Counted from the stretch's first letter, positions 47,921-59,274 are shown. The stretch: 64,000 bases of DNA from Rhodospirillaceae bacterium (GCA_006969625.1 CP030885.1:4165430-4229429); one strand, 5' to 3'. The notes: generated by a model not told the origin, from the letters alone. Numbers and translations are program-made.

Positions 47921-48020
47921 GGCGGCTCTCCTGTCGTGCGGCCCGCCGAGAGGGGTCGGGCGTCGGAAGGCAAGCTAGACCTTTGCTGTTCGACGGGGAA
48001 TACCCAGATTTGACATAGGA

Positions 48021-48038
48021 TTGCCGAATTGGCGGCAA
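48021..48038. promoter_or_regulatory. LysR-type palindromic operator TTGCCG-N6-CGGCAA
   Basis: A perfect 6-6-6 dyad between divergent lysR and the 79-residue gene, containing the T-N11-A core of LysR boxes. A TTGACA hexamer lies just left (48010-48015). Autorepression of lysR and activation of the small gene would fit. Confidence 0.6.
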
Positions 48039-48061
48039 TAATGGCGGTGCGGAGCGTGCCC

Positions 48062-49027
<966 letters not shown>

Positions 49028-49031
49028 GCGG

Positions 49032-49652
49032 CTACTCCGCGGCGACGTCTTCGTCGGCCAGCACGCCGTACAGAGCGGTACGCGGCGCCCAGCCCTGGAA
49101 CCCCGAGGCGCTGAGCGCGCACCAGCCGTCGCGGCAGGTCTCCAGTTCGGCCAGCACGCCGCGTTGCAGGCGGGCGACGCCCGGCGCCTCGGACCGCGGC
49201 GCGCGGCGCAAGATCGTCTCCTGCGCCATCACCAGCACGGTGCGCCGCCCGGCCAGCAGCGACTGGTGCATCCAGCCCTCGGTCCCCTCCCAGTCGCGCA
49301 CCTTCCGCCAGGCCTCGAACTCCTCGACGATCTCGATCGGCATGTCGCGGAAGCGGTAGACCCACTCGGCAGGGTAGCGCAGGCCCGGGCCGGTGCGCAG
49401 CTTGGCCTCGCCGGCGCGCACCGAGGCGAAGCGCGGCAGCGGGTAGCCGGTCGAGCTGCCGAGGCTGCGCGACGCTTCGGCCGGGGTCGTCTCGGCCGGC
49501 GCGGTGACGGCCTCGACCGTCGGGATCTGCCCGGTGCCGTCGGGGCCTGTGTCCTGAGCGTCCGCCGGCACCGCGAATCCGGCGGCAAATGCCATCAGAA
49601 CGAGCGTCGCGATGCTATGCGCCGCCGCCGTTCTCGCCGTCACTCCGGCCAT
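49032..49652 (-). CDS. secreted SH3-like domain protein (206 aa)
   Basis: Signal peptide SIATLVLMAFAAGFAVPADA, a Thr/Ala/Pro linker, then two SH3-type segments: ASVRAGEAKLRTGPGLRYPA ... WEGTEGWMHQSLLAGRRT and ILRRAPRSEAPGVARLQRGV ... GFQGWAPRTALYGV. These bacterial SH3 proteins bind wall material or precede amidases. Its stop is 4 bases from the lysR stop (convergent). GGAGG nine bases before ATG 49652. Confidence 0.85.
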   Translation of the reverse strand: MAGVTARTAAAHSIATLVLMAFAAGFAVPADAQDTGPDGTGQIPTVEAVTAPAETTPAEASRSLGSSTGYPLPRFASVRAGEAKLRTGPGLRYPAEWVYRFRDMPIEIVEEFEAWRKVRDWEGTEGWMHQSLLAGRRTVLVMAQETILRRAPRSEAPGVARLQRGVLAELETCRDGWCALSASGFQGWAPRTALYGVLADEDVAAE

Positions 49653-49850
49653 CTCAGCCCGCCTCCTGCGCCGCATCCCTGTCACGGCTCTGCCTAGCCG
49701 GGCCGCTCGGCGCCGGTCAAGCTGCGGGGTAGAGCGCCGGCCAGCAGGCGCACGGCCGGCGGCCTGCTGGACAAGCCGGCGTACGGCTTGCTAAGCACCC
49801 CAATCGCCGAACGCGCGCGTCCGCGCGCGAAACCGCTCTGGAACCGCACC

Positions 49851-50834
49851 ATGCCCAACAAGCCGCTGGTCGTCGTCACCCGTCGTCTGCCGGACCCGAT
49901 CGAGACGCGGATGATGGAGCTGTTCCGCACGCGCCTGAACCTGGACGACAAGCCGATGAGCCAGGCCGAACTGATCGAGGCGGTGAAGGAGGCGGACGTC
50001 CTGGTCCCCACCGTCACCGATCGGATCGACTCGGCGGTGCTCAGCCAGGCCGGCCCGCAGCTCCGCCTGATCGCCTCCTTCGGCACCGGCGTCGACCACA
50101 TCGACCTGAAGACGGCGCGCCAGCGCGGCATCACCGTAACCAACACGCCGGGCGTGCTGACCGAGGACACGGCCGACATGACCATGGCGCTGATCTTGGC
50201 GGTCTCGCGCCGGCTGACCGAGGGCGAGCGTCTGGTGCGCGCCGGCGACTGGCAGGGCTGGAGCCCGACGGCGATGCTGGGCCACCGGATCTGGGGCAAG
50301 CGGCTCGGCATCATCGGCATGGGCCGCATCGGCTCGGCCGTCGCCCGCCGCGCCAAGGGCTTCGGCCTTTCGGTGCACTACCACAACCGCCGCCGCGTGC
50401 ATGAGGACCTGGAGGCCGAGTTGGAGGCGACCTACTGGGAAAGCCTCGACCAGATGCTGGCGCGCATGGACATCGTCTCGGTCAACTGCCCGCACACACC
50501 GGCCACCTACCACCTGCTCTCGGCCCGCCGCCTGAAGCTGCTGCGCCCCGAGGCGACGGTGGTCAACACCTCGCGCGGCGAGGTGATCGACGAGAACGCG
50601 CTGGCCCGCCTGGTGGCCGCCGGCGAAATCGCCGGCGCCGGCCTCGACGTCTTCGAGCACGAGCCGGCGATCAACCCCAAGCTGCTGAAACTCGACAACG
50701 TCGTGCTGCTGCCGCACCTGGGCTCGGCCACCATCGAGGGCCGCATGGCGATGGGCGAGAAGGTCATCATCAACATCAAGACCTTCGCCGACGGCCACAC
50801 CCCGCCCGACCGCGTCCTCGAGGCGATGTTCTGA
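49851..50834 (+). CDS. D-2-hydroxyacid dehydrogenase, glyoxylate/hydroxypyruvate reductase-like (327 aa)
   Basis: NAD(P)-dependent reductase. Rossmann motif LGIIGMGRIGSAVARRAKGF, active-site Arg (NTSRGEVIDE), Glu (AGLDVFEHEP) and His (LLPHLGSATIEGR), all in place. Closest in pattern to GyaR-type glyoxylate reductases; hydroxyphenylpyruvate or other 2-keto acids are possible substrates. The start at 49851 gives MPNKPLVVVTRRLPD. Confidence 0.9.
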   Translation: MPNKPLVVVTRRLPDPIETRMMELFRTRLNLDDKPMSQAELIEAVKEADVLVPTVTDRIDSAVLSQAGPQLRLIASFGTGVDHIDLKTARQRGITVTNTPGVLTEDTADMTMALILAVSRRLTEGERLVRAGDWQGWSPTAMLGHRIWGKRLGIIGMGRIGSAVARRAKGFGLSVHYHNRRRVHEDLEAELEATYWESLDQMLARMDIVSVNCPHTPATYHLLSARRLKLLRPEATVVNTSRGEVIDENALARLVAAGEIAGAGLDVFEHEPAINPKLLKLDNVVLLPHLGSATIEGRMAMGEKVIINIKTFADGHTPPDRVLEAMF

Positions 50835-50881
50835 GGGACGCCTCGAGAAGCCTCCCTTCCCTCCCGCGACCCACCCGGTCG

Positions 50882-51781
50882 TCAGGGCCAGGCGGCCAGC
50901 GGCGGCAGGGACATCAAGATGGCCTCGACGTTGCCGCCGGTCTTCAGACCGAAGGTGGTGCCGCGGTCATAGATCAGGTTGAACTCGACGTAGCGCCCCC
51001 GGCGGAAGAGCTGGTGCCGGCGATCCGCCTCGGTCCAGGGCTCCTGCATGTGGCGGCGCACCAGCGCGGGATAGATCTCCAGGAAGGCGCGGCCGACGTC
51101 CTGGGTGAAGGCGAAGTCGGCGGCCCAGTCGTTCTCCAGGTAGTCGTAGAAGATGCCGCCGACGCCGCGCGCCTCGCCGCGGTGCTCGATCATGAAGTAG
51201 TCGTCGCACCAGGCCTTGAACTTGGCGTAGTAGGCCGGGTCATGCCTGTCGCAGGCGCGCTCGAGCGCGGCGTGGAAGTCGGCCGTATCCTCGTCCACCG
51301 GGTACATGGGGTTGAGGTCGGCGCCGCCGCCGAACCAAGCCTTCGAGGTGACGATATGCCGGGTGTTCATGTGCACCGCCGGCACCAGCGGCGACTGCAT
51401 GTGTGCGACCAGCGAGATGCCGGAGGCCCAGAAGTGAGGGTTCTCCTGGGCGCCGGGGATCTGCCTGGCGAACTCCGGGCTGAACTGGCCGTGCACGGTG
51501 GAGGTGTTGACCCCGACCTTTTCGAAGACGCGGCCGTGCATGAGGCCCATGCGCCCGCCGCCGCCGGGCGCGCCGGTGTGGTCGCTGCGATCCCAGTCCT
51601 TGTAGACGAAGCGGCCGGCCGGCTTGTCGGCGTGCTGCTGCGGTGGCCGCAACTCCTCCTCCAGCCGCTCGAAGGCGGCGCAGATCTCGTCGCGGAGCTG
51701 GCGGAACCAGGCCTCCGCCTCCAACTGGCGCTCGCTCCAGCCGGCGCGCGCCTCCTCCTCGCTCGCGAAGCTCTGGTTCAT
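50882..51781 (-). CDS. hemF: HemF, oxygen-dependent coproporphyrinogen III oxidase (299 aa)
   Basis: Haem biosynthesis enzyme. Motifs [70 protein letters not shown] and [20 protein letters not shown] are all intact. The stop overlap with trmL (ATGA) marks an operon. Oxygen-dependence implies aerobic growth. Confidence 0.97.
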   Translation of the reverse strand: MNQSFASEEEARAGWSERQLEAEAWFRQLRDEICAAFERLEEELRPPQQHADKPAGRFVYKDWDRSDHTGAPGGGGRMGLMHGRVFEKVGVNTSTVHGQFSPEFARQIPGAQENPHFWASGISLVAHMQSPLVPAVHMNTRHIVTSKAWFGGGADLNPMYPVDEDTADFHAALERACDRHDPAYYAKFKAWCDDYFMIEHRGEARGVGGIFYDYLENDWAADFAFTQDVGRAFLEIYPALVRRHMQEPWTEADRRHQLFRRGRYVEFNLIYDRGTTFGLKTGGNVEAILMSLPPLAAWP

Positions 51782-52245
51782 GTCTCCTCCCCCGGAAAGC
51801 CGTCGGTCTGGCGCAGCGCCTCGCCCAGCGCCATGGCGCCGGCCACCGCCACGTTGAGCGAACGCCGGCCGGGGCGCAACGGGATGCGCAGGCGCGCGTC
51901 GGCGGCGGCATGCACCTCCGGCGGCGCCCCGGCGCTCTCCCGGCCGAGCAGCAGCGCGTCGTCCGCGGCAAAGGCGAAGTCGGCGTAGGGCGTGTCGCCG
52001 TGTGCGGTCAAGAGCACCAGGCGGCCGGCGCGCCCGGCCTGCATCTGCCGGAAAGCTTGCCAGGAGACGTGCCGGGTCAGCTCGACGCCCTCCAGGTAGT
52101 CCATGCCGGCGCGCCGCAGCCGCCGGTCGTCCCACAGGAAGCCGCAGGGCTCGACCACCTCGACCGGCACGCCCAAGCAGGCGCACAGGCGCAGGAGGGT
52201 GCCGGCGTTCTGCGGGATGTCGGGCTGGAAAAGGACGAGGCGCAT
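51778..52245 (-). CDS. trmL: TrmL, tRNA (cytidine/uridine-34-2'-O)-methyltransferase (155 aa)
   Basis: SPOUT-knot methyltransferase. [20 protein letters not shown] opens it, [14 protein letters not shown] and [15 protein letters not shown] are the SAM-binding knot. Normal length. It modifies the wobble base of leucine tRNAs. Confidence 0.95.
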   Translation of the reverse strand: MRLVLFQPDIPQNAGTLLRLCACLGVPVEVVEPCGFLWDDRRLRRAGMDYLEGVELTRHVSWQAFRQMQAGRAGRLVLLTAHGDTPYADFAFAADDALLLGRESAGAPPEVHAAADARLRIPLRPGRRSLNVAVAGAMALGEALRQTDGFPGEET

Positions 52246-52567
52246 GCGGCGAGCGAAGCGGACGGGGCCGTGGGGGACGCGACAGGGTGAAGCGGCCCGC
52301 CGAACCCGGAGCCTAATGCTTTACTTGACCGTCATACTTCCTCTATATCCCGCCCCGCGCGCAAGGGCGCTTGATCGGGCGCCTACGAACGACCTGGCCG
52401 AGGAACGGTCCGGCCGTACGGCGCTCCGGGCGATGCGGCAGGCTGCCGCAATCGTCCGTCCGGCGAAGCGCGATACCTTGGGGGTCGGCACGGATGACGT
52501 CGGCCCGCATCCTTATGCGTGTTCGCCAGTCGAACGCTGGTGTCTGAAGGGATCGGAACGCACAATC
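52246..52567. other. 322-bp region upstream of petABC
   Basis: No gene recognised. A promoter-like pair TTTACT-18-TATATC (52320-52349) lies about 220 bp before petA, in a locally AT-rich stretch, and gives a long leader. Confidence 0.45.
52320..52349 (+). promoter_or_regulatory. candidate promoter of petABC
   Basis: TTTACT and TATATC hexamers at 18-bp spacing; reading the -10 as CTATAT gives 17. It is the only AT-rich stretch in the region upstream of petA. Confidence 0.35.
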
Positions 52568-53116
52568 ATGGCTGACACTGCGAACGCCCGGCAGGGGGTT
52601 GAAGACCAGTCCAAGCGCGACTTTCTCTACCTGGCCGCCGGTGCGGTCGGGGCGGTGGGCGCCGCCGCCGCGGTCTGGCCGATGATCGATTCGCTCAACC
52701 CCTCGGCCGACGTGCTGGCGCTCGCCAGCATCGACGTCGACCTGGCGCCGGTGGCGGTCGGCCAGGCGATCACCGTCACCTGGCGCGGCAAGCCCGTGTT
52801 CATCCGCCACCGCACCGAGGCCGAAATCGAGGCCGCGCGAAGCGTGGACGTCGACGACCTGGTGGATCCGCAGCCCGACGAGGCGCGGGTGATCGAGCCG
52901 CAATGGCTGGTCATGGTGGGCATCTGCACGCACCTGGGCTGCGTGCCGCTGGGCCAGCGGCCGAGCGACCCGAAGGGCGAGTACGGCGGCTGGTTCTGCC
53001 CCTGCCACGGGTCCCACTACGACACCTCCGGGCGCATCCGCAGAGGCCCGGCGCCGCGCAATCTCGATGTGCCGACCTACGCCTTCAGCGGCGAGTCGGC
53101 CATCACCATCGGCTAG
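52568..53116 (+). CDS. petA: Rieske iron-sulfur subunit of cytochrome bc1 (182 aa)
   Basis: Residues 15-45 are a Tat-type signal anchor ([20 protein letters not shown]). The [2Fe-2S] ligands are in CTHLGC and CPCHGSHYD, with [12 protein letters not shown] after. The twin-arginine pair is Lys-Arg here, where relatives have Arg-Arg. It passes electrons from ubiquinol to cytochrome c1. Confidence 0.95.
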   Translation: MADTANARQGVEDQSKRDFLYLAAGAVGAVGAAAAVWPMIDSLNPSADVLALASIDVDLAPVAVGQAITVTWRGKPVFIRHRTEAEIEAARSVDVDDLVDPQPDEARVIEPQWLVMVGICTHLGCVPLGQRPSDPKGEYGGWFCPCHGSHYDTSGRIRRGPAPRNLDVPTYAFSGESAITIG

Positions 53117-53183
53117 GCCGTCTGCACGCGGCGCCGCCGGGCGGCGCCGTGGAACGAGGTCACGAAATAAGGGGTCGCGAAGG

Positions 53184-54479
53184 ATGGCTCTCCAGACCAA
53201 CAGTCGGGTAATCCGGTGGATCGACCACCGCCTCCCGATCTTCACCTTCATGAACCACGAGCTGAACGAGTACCCGACGCCGCGGAACCTCAGCTACATG
53301 TGGAATTTTGGCTCGCTCGCCGGGATCGCGCTGGTGATTATGATCGTCACCGGCATCCTGCTGGCGATGCAGTACACGGCGCACGTGGACCATGCCTTCG
53401 ACTCGGTCGAGCGCATCATGCGCGACGTCAATTACGGCTGGCTGTTGCGCTACGCGCACATGAACGGCGCCTCGTTCTTCTTCATCGTCGTCTACATCCA
53501 CATCCTGCGCGGGCTCTACTACGGCTCCTACAAGGCGCCCCGCGAGATCCTCTGGATGATCGGCGTCGTCATCCTGCTGCTGATGATGGCGACCGCCTTC
53601 ATGGGCTACGTGCTGCCGTGGGGCCAGATGTCCTTCTGGGGCGCGACGGTGATCACCAACCTCTTCTCGGCGATCCCGCTGGTCGGGCCCGACATCGTAG
53701 TGTGGCTGTGGGGCGGCTTCAGCGTCGACAACCCGACGCTCAACCGCTTCTTCGCGCTGCACTACCTGCTGCCCTTCGTGATCGTCGCGATGGTCTTCCT
53801 GCATCTCTGGGCGCTGCACCGCTTCGGCTCGAACAACCCGCTGGGCATCGACGCCAAGGGGCCGCAGGACAAGATCCCCTTTCACCCCTACTACACGGTG
53901 AAGGACCTCTACGGGCTGGGGGTGTTCCTGATCCTGTTCGCCGCCTTCGTCTTCTTCGCGCCGAACTACATGGGCCATCCGGACAACTACATCGAGGCCG
54001 ATCCGCTGGTCACGCCGGCGCATATCGTGCCTGAGTGGTACTTCCTGCCGTTCTACGCGATCCTGCGCGCGATCACCTTCGACATCGGCATCCCCTTCAC
54101 CGGCATTGTCCTGATCGATGCGAAGCTGGGCGGCGTGATCGCCATGTTCGGATCGATCGCCGTGCTCTTCGTCCTGCCCTGGCTGGACGGTTCGCCGGTC
54201 CGCTCGGGCCGCTTCCGGCCTCTCTTCAAGCAGTTCTTCGCCCTCTTCGTGGTCACCTGTCTGGTGCTCGGCTACATGGGCGCGATGCCGGCGGAACAGC
54301 CCTATGTGACGATCTCGCAGATCGGCACCGCCTACTACTTCGCCTACTTCCTGGTCATCCTGCCGCTGCTCAGCGTGCTGGAGCGGCCGAAGCCGCTGCC
54401 GGCCTCGATCAGCGAGCCGGTGCTCAGGGGCGGCGGCACGGTCGCCGGCGCCACCGCCAAGCCGATGGAGAAGCCGTAA
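53184..54479 (+). CDS. petB: cytochrome b subunit of bc1 complex (431 aa)
   Basis: Eight membrane helices. Haem-ligand His pairs in helices B and D ([15 protein letters not shown] and [15 protein letters not shown]), the Qo motif PEWYFLPFY, and [17 protein letters not shown] are all present. The stop overlaps petC by one base (TAATG). A contiguous cyt b, not the split b6/subunit IV form. Confidence 0.97.
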   Translation: MALQTNSRVIRWIDHRLPIFTFMNHELNEYPTPRNLSYMWNFGSLAGIALVIMIVTGILLAMQYTAHVDHAFDSVERIMRDVNYGWLLRYAHMNGASFFFIVVYIHILRGLYYGSYKAPREILWMIGVVILLLMMATAFMGYVLPWGQMSFWGATVITNLFSAIPLVGPDIVVWLWGGFSVDNPTLNRFFALHYLLPFVIVAMVFLHLWALHRFGSNNPLGIDAKGPQDKIPFHPYYTVKDLYGLGVFLILFAAFVFFAPNYMGHPDNYIEADPLVTPAHIVPEWYFLPFYAILRAITFDIGIPFTGIVLIDAKLGGVIAMFGSIAVLFVLPWLDGSPVRSGRFRPLFKQFFALFVVTCLVLGYMGAMPAEQPYVTISQIGTAYYFAYFLVILPLLSVLERPKPLPASISEPVLRGGGTVAGATAKPMEKP

Positions 54480-55264
54480 TGCGCGCGATCAAGCACATGG
54501 GTCGGCTGGCGGCCTGTGCCGTCACCGCCGCGGCGCTCACCGTCGCGGCGGCCCCCGCACCGGCTTCGGCCGCCGAGGCGGTCTCGCATCCCGACTACGA
54601 GTTCTCCTTCGACGGGATCTTCGGCACCTTCGACCAGGCGGCCTTGCAGCGCGGCTTCCAGGTCTACGAGCAGGTTTGCGCCGCCTGCCACGGCATTCGC
54701 CTCGTCGCATTCCGCAACCTCGCCGACCTCGGTTACGACGAAGACGAGATCAAGGCGATCGCCGCGCGGTACCAGGTCGAGGACGGGCCGAACGACCAGG
54801 GCGAGATGTTCATGCGCGAGGGGATTCCGGCCGACCGCTTCCCCTCGCCCTACCGCAACGAGCAGGAGGCGCGCATGATGAACGGCGGCGCCTACCCGCC
54901 CGACCTCTCGCTGATGGCGAAGAAGCGCAAGGGGGGCGCCGACTACATCAAGGCACTGATGGTCGGCTACACGGAGCCGCCGGCCGATGTCGAGCTGACG
55001 CCCGGCATGTACTGGAACGAGTACTTCCCCGGCCACCAGATCGCCATGCCACAGATCCTCTATCCCGATTCCGTGAGCTACGCCGACGGCACCCCGGCGA
55101 CCATCGAGCAGATGTCGCGCGACGTCGCCACCTTCCTGATGTGGACGGCCGAGCCGATGCTTGAAGACCGCAAGCAGATGGGGATCAAAGTGATCCTCTT
55201 CCTGCTCGTCTTCACCGGTCTGATGTACGCGGTCAAACGCAAGGTCTGGGCCGACCTGCACTAG
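54479..55264 (+). CDS. petC: cytochrome c1 of bc1 complex (261 aa)
   Basis: Signal peptide ending APASA, haem site CAACH near residue 65, RNEQEARMMNGGAYPPDLSL, and a C-terminal anchor (VILFLLVFTGLMYAVKRKVW). Normal alphaproteobacterial length. Last gene of the operon, followed by a strong terminator. Confidence 0.96.
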   Translation: MRAIKHMGRLAACAVTAAALTVAAAPAPASAAEAVSHPDYEFSFDGIFGTFDQAALQRGFQVYEQVCAACHGIRLVAFRNLADLGYDEDEIKAIAARYQVEDGPNDQGEMFMREGIPADRFPSPYRNEQEARMMNGGAYPPDLSLMAKKRKGGADYIKALMVGYTEPPADVELTPGMYWNEYFPGHQIAMPQILYPDSVSYADGTPATIEQMSRDVATFLMWTAEPMLEDRKQMGIKVILFLLVFTGLMYAVKRKVWADLH

Positions 55265-55281
55265 GCGCCTCGCCCAGCGTA

Positions 55282-55329
55282 CGAAACGAACGGCCGCCGC
55301 GGAGCGATCCCGGCGGCCGTTTCGTTTCG
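55282..55329 (+). terminator. terminator after petC
   Basis: CGAAACGAA-CGGCCGCCG (55282-55299) pairs with 55311-55329 with a single-base bulge; loop about 11 nt. The T-richer descending arm (TTTCGTTTCG) acts as the tail. It may work in both directions. Confidence 0.8.
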
Positions 55330-55361
55330 ACTCCGCGAAGCCATCCCGGAAGGAACTGACG

Positions 55362-55739
55362 ATGCCGGAGCTGCCCGCCCCAATCGCGACTTACATCGCC
55401 GCCTACAACGCGATGGACGTGCCGGCGATGCTGGCTTGCCTCGCCGAGGACGTCTGGTTCCGCAACTACGGCGACGGCGAGTTGACTGTCGAGACGCGCG
55501 GCAAAGCGGATTTCGAGAAGTTGGCGCACGCGGGCGTCGCGGCCTTTCGGACGCGCCACCAGACCGTCGCGCACGCCATCGTCGTCGCCGAAACCGCGGC
55601 GCTGGAGATCGAGTTCGCGGCCGAGGTGGCCGCCGATCTGCCCAACGGCTGGACAGCCGGGCAGCGCCTGTCGTTCTCGGGCGCCTCCTGCTTCCGCCTA
55701 CGCGAAGGCAAGATCGCGGAGATCGTCGACCGAAGCTGA
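55362..55739 (+). CDS. SnoaL/NTF2-like protein (125 aa)
   Basis: Cone-shaped NTF2-like fold: LPAPIATYIAAYNAMDVPAM, LAEDVWFRNYGDGELTVETR and SGASCFRLREGKIAEIVDRS are typical. Members are isomerases, cyclases or carriers of small hydrophobic ligands. Function unknown. Confidence 0.85.
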   Translation: MPELPAPIATYIAAYNAMDVPAMLACLAEDVWFRNYGDGELTVETRGKADFEKLAHAGVAAFRTRHQTVAHAIVVAETAALEIEFAAEVAADLPNGWTAGQRLSFSGASCFRLREGKIAEIVDRS

Positions 55740-55826
55740 GGCTTTTCGCGCTTCCGTCGCGGGCAGGCCTTTCGTCCTGTGGCACAACCGCTATGATCGG
55801 ACCGCGGCGAGACGAGGGGGCAGCGC

Positions 55827-56714
55827 ATGGCGAAACCGGGAACGCCGCCGGTCATTGGCGTGATCGGCGGCAGCGGGGTCTACGACATCGAAGGGTTGGA
55901 GCGAGCCGAGTGGCGGCGCATCCACTCGCCCTTCGGCGGCGTGTCCGACGAGCTGCTGTTCGGCGAGCTGGACGGCCAAGCGATTATCTTCTTGCCGCGC
56001 CACGGCCGCGGCCACGCCCAGTCGCCCAGCAGCCTGAACTACCGCGCGAACATCGACGCCATGAAGCGCTGCGGGGTGACCGAGATCGTCTCGGTCAGCG
56101 CGGTCGGCTCGCTGAAGGCGGACCTGCCGCCGGGCACCTTCGTGATCGTCGACCAGTTCGTCGACCGTACCTACGCGCGCGAGAAGTCCTTTTTCGGCGA
56201 GGGGTTGGTGGCGCACGTCTCCATGGCGCACCCGGTGTGCGGGCGGCTCGGCACGCACCTGGCGCACGCAGCCGGCGAGCTGGGCATTCCGCATGCGGTC
56301 GGCGGCACCTACCTGGCGATGGAAGGGCCGCAGTTCTCCTCGCTGGCGGAATCCGAGCTCTACCGCTCCTGGGGCTGCGACGTCATCGGGATGACCAACA
56401 TGCCCGAGGCCAAGCTCGCACGCGAGGCGGAGATCTGCTACGCCACCGTGGCGATGGTCACCGACTACGACTGCTGGCACCCGGACCACGACCACGTGAC
56501 GGTCGAGCAGATCGTCAAGGTCCTGACCGAGAACGCCGCCAAGGCCCGTGCGCTGGTGAGCGCCGTGACGCCGCGGCTGGCCGGCCGCGGCGATCCCTGC
56601 GAGCGCGGCTGCCACATCGCGCTGGACCACGCGCTGATCACCGCGCCCGAGCGGCGCGATCCGAAGATGATCGCCATGCTGGATGCGGTCGCCGGCCGCG
56701 TTCTCAAGCGTTAG
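55827..56714 (+). CDS. mtnP: MtnP, S-methyl-5'-thioadenosine phosphorylase (295 aa)
   Basis: Cleaves methylthioadenosine from polyamine/quorum-signal synthesis to adenine and methylthioribose-1-phosphate. [53 protein letters not shown] and [18 protein letters not shown] are family signatures. Followed after 10 bases by mtnA, which acts on its product. Confidence 0.96.
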   Translation: MAKPGTPPVIGVIGGSGVYDIEGLERAEWRRIHSPFGGVSDELLFGELDGQAIIFLPRHGRGHAQSPSSLNYRANIDAMKRCGVTEIVSVSAVGSLKADLPPGTFVIVDQFVDRTYAREKSFFGEGLVAHVSMAHPVCGRLGTHLAHAAGELGIPHAVGGTYLAMEGPQFSSLAESELYRSWGCDVIGMTNMPEAKLAREAEICYATVAMVTDYDCWHPDHDHVTVEQIVKVLTENAAKARALVSAVTPRLAGRGDPCERGCHIALDHALITAPERRDPKMIAMLDAVAGRVLKR

Positions 56715-56724
56715 GAGCGGCAGC

Positions 56725-57819
56725 TTGAAGGTCGACGGCGTCCCACACCGCACGATCTGGCTGGCCGAGGACGGCTGGTCGGTGGAGATCGTCGACCAGA
56801 CGCTGCTGCCGCACCGCTTCGCGACCGTAAGGCTGACCTCCATGGCCGAGGCGGCAGAGGCGATCCGCAGCATGCAGGTGCGCGGCGCCCCGTTGATCGG
56901 CGCCACGGCCGCCTACGGCATGGCCCTGGCGATGGCCGAGGACCCGAGCGACGAGTCGCTGCAGCGCGCCTACGAGACCCTGATGGCGACCCGCCCGACG
57001 GCGGTCAATCTGCGCTGGGCGCTCGACGAGCTGCACGGCCTGCTGGCGCCGCTCGGCGCCAACGCCCGCGCCGCCACGGCCTACGTCCGCGCTGCCGAGA
57101 TCTGCGCGGAGGACGTCGCGCTCTGCCGCGCCATCGGCGAACACGGCCTGCCGCTGATCGAGCACATCGCGGCACGCAAGGACGGGGCGCCGGTGCGCGT
57201 GCTGACCCACTGCAACGCCGGCTGGCTGGCGACCGTCGACTGGGGCACCGCGACCGCGCCGATCTATATGGCGCACGACAAGGGCCTGCCGCTCGAGGTC
57301 TGGGTCGACGAGACGCGCCCGCGCAACCAGGGCGCCAGCCTGACCGCCTGGGAGCTGCATCACCACGGCGTGCCGCACACCCTGATCGCCGACAATGTCG
57401 GCGGCCACCTGATGCAGAACGGGCTGGTCGATCTCTGCATCGTCGGCACCGACCGCACGACCCGCAACGGCGACGTCTGCAACAAGATCGGCACCTACCT
57501 GAAGGCGCTGGCGGCCCACGACAACGGCGTGCCCTTCTACGTCGCCCTGCCCGGCCCGACCATCGACTGGACCCTGGCCTCCGGCGCAGAGATCCCGATC
57601 GAGCAGCGCGACGCCCGCGAGGTGACCCACATGACCGGGCGCACCGCGGCGGGCGAGATCGCCACTGTGGAGATCGCCAACCCCGGCAGCCGGGCGGCCA
57701 ACTACGGCTTCGACGTCACGCCGGCGCGGCTGGTCACCGGCCTGATCACCGAACGCGGCGTCTGCGAAGCCTCGCCCAACGGGCTGGCGTCGCTCTATCC
57801 CGACAAGGCGGGAGACTGA
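56725..57819 (+). CDS. mtnA: MtnA, methylthioribose-1-phosphate isomerase (364 aa)
   Basis: Converts methylthioribose-1-phosphate to methylthioribulose-1-phosphate. [18 protein letters not shown], catalytic Cys in [14 protein letters not shown] and Asp in [18 protein letters not shown] are present. The start is TTG 56725 with AGGAG seven bases upstream. No mtnK, mtnB or mtnC nearby, so the downstream route is open. Confidence 0.96.
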   Translation: MKVDGVPHRTIWLAEDGWSVEIVDQTLLPHRFATVRLTSMAEAAEAIRSMQVRGAPLIGATAAYGMALAMAEDPSDESLQRAYETLMATRPTAVNLRWALDELHGLLAPLGANARAATAYVRAAEICAEDVALCRAIGEHGLPLIEHIAARKDGAPVRVLTHCNAGWLATVDWGTATAPIYMAHDKGLPLEVWVDETRPRNQGASLTAWELHHHGVPHTLIADNVGGHLMQNGLVDLCIVGTDRTTRNGDVCNKIGTYLKALAAHDNGVPFYVALPGPTIDWTLASGAEIPIEQRDAREVTHMTGRTAAGEIATVEIANPGSRAANYGFDVTPARLVTGLITERGVCEASPNGLASLYPDKAGD

Positions 57820-57825
57820 GGCGCG

Positions 57826-58695
57826 ATGGCGGCAGAGACGGACGGCGAGACAGCGCACGGCATCCGCGGGCTCGACCACGTGCTGGTCGGGGTCGCGGAC
57901 CTGGAAGCCGCCAAGAGCGTCTGGGGCCGGCTGGGCTTCAAGGCCTGCCCGCGCGGCCGGCACATCGGCTGGGGGACGGCCAACTACTGCCTGATGTTCC
58001 CGCACGACTACATCGAGATCATCGGCATCGTCGATCCCAGCCAGTTCGTGAACCGCCTGGACGCGTTCCTGGCGGCGCACGGCGAAGGGCTGATGGCGGT
58101 CGCGTTCGCCACCGACGATGCGGCCGACTGCGCCGCGCGGCTGCGCGCCGCGGACATCGCGGCAGACGGGCCGAAGGACCTGAAGCGCATTCTCGAGCTG
58201 CCGGAGGGGGAGGTCCTGCCGGCGTTCGAGCTGGTCTTCACGCCCGATGCGGCGACGCCGGCGCTGCGCAGCTTCATCTGCACGCACCTGACGCCGGAGA
58301 TCGTCTGGCGGCCGGAGTGGCTGGAGCACCCGAACGGCGCGCAGGGCATCGCGGAGGTCGTCGTGGCGGTCGAGATGCCGGGCGAGCTGGGCCTGGCCTA
58401 CGCCAACCTGCTGGGGATGGATGCGGTGCGCGCCGCCGACGGGTGGATCCAGGTCCAGGCGGGCGGCTGCACCCTCAGCTTCCTCGGGCCCGCACCGCTG
58501 GCCGAGCGCTTTCCCGAGCTGGCCGACGGGCCGCTGCCGCGCATTCTGGGCATGACGGTGCGGGTCGCCGATCCGGCGGCCACGCGCTATTACCTGGAGG
58601 TCGCCGGCGTACCCTTCGCGCCGACCGCCGACGGCCGCCTGCGCGTCGCGCCGGTCGAGGCCAGTGGCGTGATGCTGGAGTTCGCCGGCGCCTAA
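57826..58695 (+). CDS. VOC/glyoxalase-like protein (289 aa)
   Basis: Two vicinal-oxygen-chelate-type halves: GLDHVLVGVADLEAAKSVWG with GYIEIIG-like DYIEIIGI, and the second half from about residue 185. The first half resembles glyoxalase_3 family proteins. It begins six bases after mtnA, suggesting co-expression and possibly a role in the same pathway, though it is not the MtnD dioxygenase. Its stop overlaps that of the convergent lipoprotein gene. Confidence 0.8.
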   Translation: MAAETDGETAHGIRGLDHVLVGVADLEAAKSVWGRLGFKACPRGRHIGWGTANYCLMFPHDYIEIIGIVDPSQFVNRLDAFLAAHGEGLMAVAFATDDAADCAARLRAADIAADGPKDLKRILELPEGEVLPAFELVFTPDAATPALRSFICTHLTPEIVWRPEWLEHPNGAQGIAEVVVAVEMPGELGLAYANLLGMDAVRAADGWIQVQAGGCTLSFLGPAPLAERFPELADGPLPRILGMTVRVADPAATRYYLEVAGVPFAPTADGRLRVAPVEASGVMLEFAGA

Positions 58696-59237
58696 CCCCC
58701 GCCAGCCTGACTCGCACCGCCCCCGCGCGGCAGCACCTTGGGGGCGAGGCGGGCCAGCACCTCCGCCGTGTCGTGGACGGCGGCATCCTCCGGCGGCGCC
58801 TCGCCCACACCGACCAGTTCCATCTCCAACGTCCCCGTGTAGGTGGTCCAGGTCCTGATGCGTGGCGGGTAGGGATAGCCGTAGCCCGGCCAGCGATAGC
58901 GGTCGCGGTACCACCAGGAGGGGAAAGGCGGCGTCTCGAGGGTCTCGGTGACCTTGCGCTCGATCAGCCGGTCGCGCACGGCGAAGCGCGGCGCTCGGCG
59001 CTGTTCGGCCAGCTCGGCCGCCCGGTACAGCAGGGCGTCTTCGACCGTCCGGCGGTCGGTGCGCCAGTTGCCGGCGAAGCGTACCTCGGCGATGCGCTCG
59101 CCGCGCCAGATCTCCGAGTAGCCGCTGCCGCCGTCCGCCGGCGCCGGCTTGTAGGGCGTCGGCGGCACCGTCGCGACGCTACAGCCGGCGAGGAGAAGAA
59201 CGACCAGGAGGGCGGCGCGCGCCGCAGCTCGACGCAT
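58692..59237 (-). CDS. CC0125/CC1285-type lipoprotein (181 aa)
   Basis: Lipobox LLLAGCSV after AALLVVLLLAG. The mature chain contains GYSEIWRGERIAEVRFAGN and DALLYRAAELAEQ, the pattern of this alphaproteobacterial lipoprotein family, followed by a Tyr/Pro/Trp-rich segment. Function unknown; envelope-located. Confidence 0.82.
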   Translation of the reverse strand: MRRAAARAALLVVLLLAGCSVATVPPTPYKPAPADGGSGYSEIWRGERIAEVRFAGNWRTDRRTVEDALLYRAAELAEQRRAPRFAVRDRLIERKVTETLETPPFPSWWYRDRYRWPGYGYPYPPRIRTWTTYTGTLEMELVGVGEAPPEDAAVHDTAEVLARLAPKVLPRGGGASQAGGG

Positions 59238-59274
59238 GGGGAACTCCCAGGGGTCCGGGGCGGTTGCGCTTGCT

